Shown here piece by piece: positions 9,475 to 16,187 of a stretch of 64,000 nucleotides of DNA; position 1 is the first letter of the stretch, and each line of letters begins with the position of its first letter. The DNA lies in the NCBI RefSeq assembly GCF_003464595.1, contig NZ_QRZF01000004.1:445850-509849 (forward strand), written 5' to 3'. A program made the position numbers and the translations under genes. Below the pieces are notes generated by a model. That model did no database searches and had not been told where the DNA came from. It was given only the letters and a program-made list of their open reading frames with translations. This stretch comes from Bacteroides intestinalis (lineage in GTDB: Bacteria; Bacteroidota; Bacteroidia; Bacteroidales; Bacteroidaceae).

Positions 9475-10611
9475 TCATTCATCTTTCAATCGAATCAAGA
9501 CTAATACCGGATTACCTTCCTCGTCATTTTCATCTATCCCCCAACGTAATGCACCCGGAATATTATATAAATCTTTAGACTTCATTTCAAATAGTATATA
9601 TTCACGGCCCTTATATTGCATATAAGTCGACAAATTAATGGGCAATCTAACATTAGAATTTTTCTCTGAAATATATAAATTATCAAAACGATAGATTTGT
9701 TTTGTCTTTCTATCATATAAAGTCATACTTTTTTTAGATAAATCAGAAACATCCATACTTGTCCAAAAAATCCACAAGAACCTCTTTGTATCAAACAGGT
9801 TGAGAGAAAACAACCTCTTATTGCCCAAAGAATCATAGTCTGACTCTCGAACACGATAATTATCTTTTTTCCACAGATAGGCCGTATTCACTTTCTCTGA
9901 ATTCACATAAAATATAGTATCATTAAATAAATCCCAAAATATAAATGAATCACTATACGTTTGATTAGCAGACAAATTATTGTAAAGCTTATAAGATGTC
10001 TGTCTCACTTTTTCTTGTGAAGCCCGACGAATAGAAAGAATCGTCCCATTAGTTGTAGCAATCACCCAAAATAAAGGTTTATAATTATCTCTATCTCCAC
10101 CCAACCCATTCGTATAAAAGAAATACAAACATCCATCATAATAATATAGGTGTTTAGGATAATTCCCATCCTCCGGCATATCAATATGATAACGATTCAA
10201 TAAGATTCCATCAAAAGAATAAACAAGGATAGTTTTGGGACGACTATATACAAAAAGGCAACAGTTATCATTATCAACAGCGATATTCGGATATTGACAA
10301 TATTCTTTAGGGCCTTCTCCTATTTCCCCTATCTTTTGCAGAAATTTTCCATTCCAGTCATATTTCAACAATCCCTGTTTAGTATTAAAGAATAAATAAT
10401 TATCTGTAATGCAGTGATAGTCACCTCCAAGAGAAGGAATCAAAACAGAATCATCTATCTGAACATAAAATATCGTATCCACAATGTGCCTATAAGCCTC
10501 TTCTGAAGAAATTACTGTACCAGTAGGTTCTATCGCATAAATCCATGATTCAGAATGTCGTTCTGAACAAGCATATAATAGAAATAATATTATCAGTATA
10601 GGATAGCGCAT
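9475..10611 (-). CDS. Six-bladed beta-propeller lipoprotein, partner of peptide 2
   Basis: The product has 378 residues with a signal peptide and lipobox-like LFLLYAC (Cys about 15). The propeller hallmark KIGEIGEGPKEY is present at about 92-103 and the C-terminus is LVLIRLKDE. It lies 67 bases downstream of GG peptide 2 and 22 bases upstream of the VKOR-thioredoxin gene, so it should share their transcript. It is a paralogue of the propeller lipoproteins at 6403, 11315 and 12791. The last few codons and the following spacer are almost identical to those of the copy ending at 12791, which marks a tandem duplication. The molecular function is unknown. Confidence 0.87.
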   Translation of the reverse strand: MRYPILIILFLLYACSERHSESWIYAIEPTGTVISSEEAYRHIVDTIFYVQIDDSVLIPSLGGDYHCITDNYLFFNTKQGLLKYDWNGKFLQKIGEIGEGPKEYCQYPNIAVDNDNCCLFVYSRPKTILVYSFDGILLNRYHIDMPEDGNYPKHLYYYDGCLYFFYTNGLGGDRDNYKPLFWVIATTNGTILSIRRASQEKVRQTSYKLYNNLSANQTYSDSFIFWDLFNDTIFYVNSEKVNTAYLWKKDNYRVRESDYDSLGNKRLFSLNLFDTKRFLWIFWTSMDVSDLSKKSMTLYDRKTKQIYRFDNLYISEKNSNVRLPINLSTYMQYKGREYILFEMKSKDLYNIPGALRWGIDENDEEGNPVLVLIRLKDE

Positions 10612-10637
10612 TTCAAATCAAAATATAATATAGAAAA

Positions 10638-10669
10638 TGTGGCAAAAGAAAATATTTACTTTTACCACA
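10638..10669 (-). terminator. Hairpin between peptide 2 and its lipoprotein
   Basis: Inverted repeat TGTGGCAAAAG (10638-10648) with CTTTTACCACA (10659-10669), one G-T type mismatch and a 10-base loop, followed on the minus strand by a T-rich stretch. It looks like a leaky terminator that would allow more peptide than lipoprotein mRNA. Confidence 0.6.
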
Positions 10670-10678
10670 TCCTTGAAA

Positions 10679-10924
10679 TTACCGGCAATCTGCAAGTATT
10701 CCTAATTCCACCATTTCAGGTGCCATTCTTCTATAGTTATTCAATATCTTCTCCGAAGCAACAAAATTATTTTTTGCACAAACTTTACCATTTGAAGAAG
10801 CACCATTTCCAAAAGAGGTCGTACATGAATACAAATATTCATCTGGAGCACATAAACTAGAAACTACGCCTCCGCCACGCACCTGCTTCATTTCCGAGAC
10901 ATTCAAAATCTTTTTCATAAGCAT
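10679..10924 (-). CDS. GG-leader peptide 2 (four-cysteine secreted peptide precursor)
   Basis: This 81-residue precursor has an 18-residue leader ending in MKQVRGG, identical to that of peptide 3, and a 63-residue core. Core cysteines are at 7, 16, 31 and 62, the last again one residue from the C-terminus (ADCR). The motif YLYSCTTSF around the second Cys is shared with peptides 1 and 3. The gene has a strong Bacteroides promoter about 130 bases upstream (11059-11089). It is expected to be oxidised by the VKOR-thioredoxin protein and cut and exported by the C39 ABC exporter, as inferred from the context. ATG at 10924 or 10918 could be the start. Confidence 0.83.
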   Translation of the reverse strand: MLMKKILNVSEMKQVRGGGVVSSLCAPDEYLYSCTTSFGNGASSNGKVCAKNNFVASEKILNNYRRMAPEMVELGILADCR

Positions 10925-11023
10925 TCAATTTTAAGTAAAACAATAAAGAAAAGTCTCCGCCCTATCCATCATAACAGCCAGCTACTCCGTTACAATTAAT
11001 GCTATACGGTATCAGCATCAAAG

Positions 11024-11089
11024 TTGAAATGTAGCTAACATCCCGACTTGAAATGTAGCAAAGTTAGACAGGATACTACACTTAAACAA
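11024..11089 (-). promoter_or_regulatory. Promoter and direct repeats ahead of peptide 2
   Basis: On the minus strand the -7 box TAACTTTG (11059-11066) lies 20 bases from a -33 TTG (11087-11089). Two copies of TTGAAATGTAGC (plus-strand reading) sit at 11024-11035 and 11048-11059, 24 bases apart, covering the predicted transcription start and early leader. They could be an operator for the local regulator. The predicted untranslated leader is about 130 bases and is conserved ahead of peptide 3. Confidence 0.55.
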
Positions 11090-11205
11090 GAAAAGATACA
11101 GGACAAAAAATAAATAGATTATAACACTAAGAATCAATATATTATCCCAAGAATTAAAGCAAAAAGAAGAGCATCAACCGGACAAGACATTCTCCTTATT
11201 CTCCA

Positions 11206-11312
11206 CAATTTCCATATAAAATCATCAAAAGCATCACTGTTAGCCAACAAAATTTACTCTTCATACGTTACTTCAACGTCTCAACAGCATCGGCAGCCAC
11301 ATTAGAAACCAA
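11206..11312 (-). pseudogene. Decayed 3' end of the TPR/HTH regulator gene
   Basis: This stretch matches the last 35 codons of the regulator gene at 14634-16076 (for example GATGCTTTTGATGA near its end) but carries a stop and a frame change, so it cannot code. It marks one end of duplication unit A. The rest of the 390-base gap between 10925 and 11314 holds the peptide 2 promoter and leader. Confidence 0.75.
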
Positions 11313-11314
11313 TA

Positions 11315-12424
11315 TTATTTTTTCTTCAGCCGAATCCTTATCAATACGTTATTACCTTCTTCATCTATACTCTCAGCTTGCTTTCGTATCTTAGGATCAT
11401 CAGAAGTTAGCCAAGCATCCAACAATTTATAAGTAGGATAGCCACATTCCAAATATTCACGACCATCCATCACATAATAATTATAAGGAAAAACAGAAGG
11501 AAGCCCCCATAAGTCATCGGTGATTCCTTCCGAGTTAAACAACTTCCCGGATGCTTTATCATAAAAACAATAATTCCATTTATTCTTCCTTATATCATAG
11601 GGACGCCATATACATAAATAATAATTAACTGTTTCAAAAATGGTAGATATTATCATAGATTGATTACATTCTTCCTTTTCTACTTTGGCAGGAGTCAATC
11701 GTTTATCCCACTCACCCCATACTGCAAAAGCTTCTTCTCCCTTTTCTGAAACTCGATAGATAGTATCGCTATATTGATTCCAGACTAGCATGGTGTCACC
11801 AAACAGTCCTATATGATCAGATGGAAAACTAAGATAATTACCCGAAGCAAAATGTAAACTTTCATCCAATTTAGAATATAATAAATTCCCTATTGTATCT
11901 GTTATTGCATACATATAGGGTAGTGATTCATCGTCGACATCTATACTATAATAGAAATAGAGCTTATCCTTCAAACAATAGAATTTCCATGCCATTTTTT
12001 TAGGAAGCTGAAGAGAATGTTTATTAAGGAAATTACCTTCATAAGAAAAAGATAATAGCGTAGAGGTGTCCATACAGTAAACATAAATAATCCTGTCTGT
12101 TTCATTTATCGCCATATTATAAAATCTTCTGTATTCACCCGGCCCTTGCCCTATAGCCCCTATCCTGTTCATAAAATGCCCTTCTTTATCATACCTCAAT
12201 ACTCCTTGCTCCGTTCCAGCCAAGAAAAAAGATGAAGCATGTACAATTCGGGCTCCCTTATAATCGATAGAGCCGGGCTGAATGATTGTCATCTCATCGG
12301 CTATATCAGACATTTTCATCTCTCTCTTTATGAAATCATCATAATTCCAAACAACCAGACCGGTATCTGAATAGCTGTGGCATGAACACAAAAAGAGGCA
12401 TATAATACAAATAATCTTTATCAT
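11315..12424 (-). CDS. Six-bladed beta-propeller lipoprotein without an adjacent peptide
   Basis: The product has 369 residues with a short signal peptide and lipobox-like LFLCSC (Cys about 15). The propeller hallmark RIGAIGQGPGEY is at about 90-101 and the C-terminus is LIRIRLKKK. It is a more distant paralogue of the other propeller lipoproteins in the cluster. Unlike them it has no GG peptide just upstream; instead it follows the truncated VKOR fragment by 80 bases and is flanked by the two duplication units. It may be an orphan partner whose peptide was lost. The function is unknown. Confidence 0.84.
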   Translation of the reverse strand: MIKIICIICLFLCSCHSYSDTGLVVWNYDDFIKREMKMSDIADEMTIIQPGSIDYKGARIVHASSFFLAGTEQGVLRYDKEGHFMNRIGAIGQGPGEYRRFYNMAINETDRIIYVYCMDTSTLLSFSYEGNFLNKHSLQLPKKMAWKFYCLKDKLYFYYSIDVDDESLPYMYAITDTIGNLLYSKLDESLHFASGNYLSFPSDHIGLFGDTMLVWNQYSDTIYRVSEKGEEAFAVWGEWDKRLTPAKVEKEECNQSMIISTIFETVNYYLCIWRPYDIRKNKWNYCFYDKASGKLFNSEGITDDLWGLPSVFPYNYYVMDGREYLECGYPTYKLLDAWLTSDDPKIRKQAESIDEEGNNVLIRIRLKKK

Positions 12425-12484
12425 ACCTTATCGGATGTAAACAACATGATATCGTGTTAAAACACTACAACACAACATCATATG

Positions 12485-12768
12485 ATAGATATTTCTTTCT
12501 CACACTAAACATAATCGACTCCCCGACCAGACATTTGCCTTACTACTACAAAATCATTACTGACATGCGCCACAAAAAGAGAAGCTAATTCTTTTAAGTC
12601 TTTTTCCTCCACCTGTATTCCGGCATTTTCTATCTTATACACAGATAGCATATCTGACAAACCATATAAGTTATAACGACGTGAATGTTCTGCAAACAGT
12701 TTATCGGCATAGCTTCTGGTAAAAGGAATATGTAACTCACGCAAGTAGGTTGATAAAAGTGTTTTCAT
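12485..12768 (-). pseudogene. Truncated copy of the VKOR-thioredoxin gene (C39-like domain only)
   Basis: The open frame 12505-12768 encodes 87 residues nearly identical to residues 1-87 of the VKOR-thioredoxin protein. The Trp codon 88 has become TAG, and similarity continues for a few codons after the stop before ending at about 12485. Only part of the degenerate C39-like domain would be made, with no membrane or redox part. It is best read as a remnant of the tandem duplication. A small leader-binding protein cannot be excluded, because the frame is otherwise clean. Confidence 0.8.
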
Positions 12769-12790
12769 ACATTCAATGATTTATAGATTT

Positions 12791-13884
12791 TTATTCATCT
12801 TTCAATCGAATCATTATCATGACTAAATTACCCTCAGAATCGATATTCTCTCTTTGCAATATTTCTTCCGGTAATTCATATGGTTCAATCTTTCCTATCA
12901 TATAATCTCTATTAGCTCTTTGAGAGTATGAAAATACCCATTTTAAAGGAATATTTATTTGAGTATTTAAATCATCCAGAAGTTTCTTTGTCCCCATAAA
13001 TATTTGCATTTTTTTATCGTAGAAACCAAAAGAAGAGAAAGTTTTAAAGCCAGCATCAATCCACTTAAAAAACAAGAATCTTTTTGTCTCAGCAAACATC
13101 GTAAAAACCATCATATCTTCACTTATGTCTTCATTCAATGCAGACACACGATGTTTCCCCCGTTCCCACAAAAAAGCAAGTGTAACACTCTGTTCCGTAA
13201 ATCGAAAAATAGTATCATTAAACAGATTATAATATAACAAAGAATTATTAGAAGAAGAACCACAATAAGTTCCACATGCATACCCATTCTTTAACACAGG
13301 CTCCCCATGCTTTTGTTTAATTTCTAAACTTTGCCCACAAGTATCTGTTATCACCCAATAATAGGGATCAGACAAACCTGACATTGATGGATAAAAGAAA
13401 TAGCACTTGTTACCAAGAATGCGCATCATCATTGGATAGCCATAAGTATCATCTGGTAAATCATAATAAACACGATTCTGAAACACCCCATCATAAGAAT
13501 AATTAATCATCACTTTTTCCGGTATACTATAAACACGAATCCGCTTATTACAAGTATCAACTGCCATTAATTTATTTCTATTATACTCCATTGGGGCCTG
13601 TCCTATTCCTCCTATTTTCATAAGAAACTCTCCGGTATATGAATACTTCAAAACACCTTCTGTTACGCTAACAAAAAAAAACTATCAGTAAAACAGGGAT
13701 TCCCATAGCTTGACAATAGAAACCTATTATCAAGTTGTATCAAAAAAACACTATCTGCAAACTCTGATACAGGTATCTCAGTTAGCAATTCATCAATCGG
13801 CTTTATTTCCAGAAGTTCCGTACTTTGCTGATGATTGCAACCAAGAAACAAAAGAGTTACTATTAACAAGAAAAGTTGTTTCAT
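12791..13884 (-). pseudogene. Six-bladed beta-propeller lipoprotein, partner of peptide 3, frameshifted
   Basis: Two frames together make one propeller lipoprotein. 13663-13884 encodes the signal peptide, lipobox-like LFLGC (Cys 16) and SEFADSVFLIQLD. 12791-13651 continues from MKYSYTGEFLMKIG with the hallmark KIGGIGQAPMEY and ends MIMIRLKDE. They are separated by a frame change at a run of nine A (13673-13681). One more base, or two fewer, would rejoin the frames and give a product of about 364 residues whose junction matches its paralogues (DSFFF then TEGVLKY). Slippage, phase variation, true inactivation or a base-calling error are all possible. It lies downstream of peptide 3. Confidence 0.82.
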
Positions 13885-13900
13885 TGTATATCATATTAAA

Positions 13901-13947
13901 AATATGGGTTCCATTTCCACTTTTCCTTAAAGCATAGAACCCATATT
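13901..13947 (-). terminator. Hairpin between peptide 3 and its lipoprotein
   Basis: Perfect 11-bp inverted repeat AATATGGGTTC (13901-13911) with GAACCCATATT (13937-13947), a 25-base loop, and on the minus strand a following run TTTTTAAT. This fits an intrinsic terminator or attenuator. The rest of the 13948-14121 gap is very A+T-rich with no recognisable element. Confidence 0.6.
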
Positions 13948-14121
13948 CATTATTAAAAAATACTATTGATACAATAAATTTTATTATTATCATTGTACCA
14001 CATGATATAAATATTTTTATAGTAAAACGTCGTTTTTCAAATTAAAATAAGAAAAACAAAAGTCTCTCAAAATACAGTAGAATGATAGTTCAATTTATTG
14101 CATCAGTACTAATTTAAAGTA

Positions 14122-14355
14122 TCAAAAACATTGAGGAGTAGCAGCAATTTGCGCTTCATCCATATATTTCTTTATTATTGCAACATTAGCAGCCGCAGCA
14201 CTTTTAGCACAAACTGAACCTGTACTAATAGCCCCTCCTTCAAAAGAGGTTCTACAAAAATACAGTTGTTCACCTTCACCGCACATGCTGGAAGGTTGTG
14301 CCCCTCCGCGCACCTGCTTCATTTCCGAGACATTTAAAATCTTTTTCATAAGCAT
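14122..14355 (-). CDS. GG-leader peptide 3 (four-cysteine secreted peptide precursor)
   Basis: This 77-residue precursor has the same 18-residue leader as peptide 2 (ending MKQVRGG) and a 59-residue core with cysteines at 7, 16, 31 and 58, the last one residue from the C-terminus (PQCF). The motif GEQLYFCRTSF surrounds the second Cys, and GSVCAK the third. The C-terminal third is Ala-rich and probably helical. It lies first in the cluster after the regulator gene and has its own promoter (14490-14520). Processing by the C39 exporter and oxidation by the VKOR-thioredoxin protein are inferred. The start may be 14355 or 14349. Confidence 0.83.
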   Translation of the reverse strand: MLMKKILNVSEMKQVRGGAQPSSMCGEGEQLYFCRTSFEGGAISTGSVCAKSAAAANVAIIKKYMDEAQIAATPQCF

Positions 14356-14489
14356 TCAATTTTAAGTAAAACAATAGAGAAAAGACTCCGCCCTATCCAT
14401 CATAACAGCCAGCTACTCCATTATGATCAAAGCCTTACGGTATCAGCATCAAAGTTGAAATGCAGCTAACATCTCCACTTGGAATATAA

Positions 14490-14520
14490 CAAAGGTAGGC
14501 AGGATGCTACACTTAAACAA
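14490..14520 (-). promoter_or_regulatory. Promoter ahead of peptide 3
   Basis: On the minus strand the -7 box TACCTTTG (14490-14497) is 20 bases from a -33 TTG (14518-14520), the same geometry as the peptide 2 promoter. The predicted untranslated leader of about 130 bases contains a conserved stretch (14380-14470) with one good copy and one decayed copy of the TTGAAATGTAGC repeat seen ahead of peptide 2. Confidence 0.55.
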
Positions 14521-14633
14521 GAAAAGATACCGGACAAAAAACAAATAGATTATAATATTAAAAATCAATATATTAACCCCAAAACTAAAGCAAAAAGAAG
14601 AGCCTCAACCGGACAAAACATTCCCCTTATTCT

Positions 14634-16076
14634 CTACAATTTCCGTATAAAGTCATCAAAAGCATCACCGCCGGACAACAAAAACTTACCCTTCATACGT
14701 TGCTTTGACTTCGCAATAGCATCTGCGGTCACATTAGTAACAGTAGCAATCATGGCATTAGTGAACCCGGCACGGATAAGATAACAGATCCTCCGTTCCT
14801 GCATGCCAAGTTTATAATCATCCAGTTTTGCCGATATATCACCATAAAGGGTATCGATTATAGCAAATATCTCCATCCACTCCTCATCCGATTTCACCAA
14901 TCCATATAGCGGCTGGCAACGCAACTGACATAACTGGCTCAATGCAAGTGTACGTTCAACAGGCAATAACGAATGAATTTCCTGATATTCTTTCAGTTGT
15001 TTTGTATAGGATATATTCAGTTTCTGCAAACAAGAGTTCAGTTCATCCTTATCCTTTTGCCGGACTGACAATCTTTCTATCTGTTGGGACAACTCTTTAT
15101 TCTCTTGCAATAATTGCTCCCGTTCTTCTTCCGATTCCACCCTTCCTTCATCCAATTGTTTCTCATTCTCTTTCAGGCGGGCAAGCAAACTTTCGATACG
15201 CCTCTGAACATTCCGTTTATATAAATGGAAAGACACAAAACCAATTACAACCAAAAACATTGCTCCAAAGCCGATAGACAACAACCATACCTTACGGCTC
15301 AGCAACTCGTTTCTAATCCTCTGGTTTTCATTCTTCAGAACTTCATTATTGTATTTCTCCTTTATATCACGATCCAATTCCTGCTGATCTTCATTCATCT
15401 GACACCAAGCCATATAAAGTTCCTGATATTCTGAAGCGAACCGGCGATAATCTTTTATCTCAAACTCTTCACTTTGTAATGCACTCAGACTCCGCTTCCT
15501 TCCATTCATAAAATCCTCCTTTATCAGGAACATCCCTATTATAGAAGAGCGTCGCATCGGAAGTTCGTCCGTTGCCGATCTTCTACGATATTGAAGCATT
15601 TGCCGTTTAGCCTCTTCCCAATCTTCCACATTTTGACATATAACAGATAATTCGGTAGAAATATCCATAAATAAGATGGGATCGAAGTCAGCTACAACCT
15701 CTTGCGCCTGCAAGTAACAATATAAAGCACTATCCGGACGGGAAGACAAAAGATGGGCACGCCCCATATTTCGTAAAGCATTGGCATAAGACCCTGTCAA
15801 AGACTTCTGTTTGAATAACCCGGCTGCTTGCGAAAAGTAGTGCAACGCATCCTCAGAGTGTCCCCCATTTAAGCCTCGACGACCATAATAGCAATAAATG
15901 AAAGCCTTCAACGACGGGCTTTGTACTGTGTCGGCAGCTCTTAAAGTCGTAGTGCGACGAACAGAAACTTCCCTTTCAGGGTACTGACAAGATGCTGCAA
16001 GTACAGTCATCCCGAAAAGAAATAACAAGCAAAACAGCCGTTCCCGTAGCAATAGCAGTTTCAATATAATATGCAT
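14634..16076 (-). CDS. Membrane-anchored TPR / coiled-coil / HTH regulator
   Basis: The 480-residue protein has an N-terminal hydrophobic segment with lipobox-like LAASC (Cys30), a TPR-like region (about 55-240; SEDALHYFSQAAGLF, DSALYCYLQAQEV), one membrane helix (263-286), a long coiled coil (290-370) and a C-terminal helix-turn-helix-like part (about 430-472; MQERRICYLIRAGFTNAMIA). This layout, sensing region outside and DNA-binding region inside, is common in Bacteroidales regulators next to secreted-peptide and Sus loci. It is the first gene of the peptide cluster and its last codons are duplicated at 11206-11312. Control of the peptide promoters is inference from position. The 3' end overlaps duplication unit B. 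Confidence 0.83.
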   Translation of the reverse strand: MHIILKLLLLRERLFCLLFLFGMTVLAASCQYPEREVSVRRTTTLRAADTVQSPSLKAFIYCYYGRRGLNGGHSEDALHYFSQAAGLFKQKSLTGSYANALRNMGRAHLLSSRPDSALYCYLQAQEVVADFDPILFMDISTELSVICQNVEDWEEAKRQMLQYRRRSATDELPMRRSSIIGMFLIKEDFMNGRKRSLSALQSEEFEIKDYRRFASEYQELYMAWCQMNEDQQELDRDIKEKYNNEVLKNENQRIRNELLSRKVWLLSIGFGAMFLVVIGFVSFHLYKRNVQRRIESLLARLKENEKQLDEGRVESEEEREQLLQENKELSQQIERLSVRQKDKDELNSCLQKLNISYTKQLKEYQEIHSLLPVERTLALSQLCQLRCQPLYGLVKSDEEWMEIFAIIDTLYGDISAKLDDYKLGMQERRICYLIRAGFTNAMIATVTNVTADAIAKSKQRMKGKFLLSGGDAFDDFIRKL

Positions 16077-16101
16077 AGGTTATTATTCATGTATGATGCT
16101 A

Positions 16102-16109
16102 CAAATATA
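16102..16109 (-). promoter_or_regulatory. -7 box ahead of the regulator gene
   Basis: TATATTTG on the minus strand matches TAnnTTTG and lies about 25 bases before the ATG at 16076. A TTTG further upstream (16136-16139) is 26 bases away, longer than the usual 19-21, so the -33 box is uncertain. Confidence 0.4.
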
Positions 16110-16187
16110 CTGATTTTCATAAACATCATCCATTTCAAACTTACATTTCTGCCAGTATGTTTTAGTATTTCTGTAGATGAATTCCCT

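Larger units (their letters stand above)
9155..11311. repeat. Tandem duplication, unit A
   Basis: This unit matches unit B (about 12480-14750) in gene order and at its edges: a regulator 3' end (decayed here), the peptide promoter and leader region, a GG peptide, a propeller lipoprotein and the first part of the VKOR-thioredoxin gene. Identity is high by eye at both edges (for example 10860-11060 against 14290-14480, and 9158-9500 against 12484-12820) and low over the peptide core and lipoprotein. Boundaries are approximate. Confidence 0.75.
12480..14750. repeat. Tandem duplication, unit B
   Basis: Counterpart of unit A (about 9155-11311). It runs from inside the intact regulator gene, through peptide 3 and its lipoprotein, into a truncated VKOR-thioredoxin copy. 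The conserved edges end at the Gly-Gly codons of the peptide on one side and at the last codons (IRLKDE) of the lipoprotein on the other, so the diverged part is peptide core plus lipoprotein. Confidence 0.75.
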
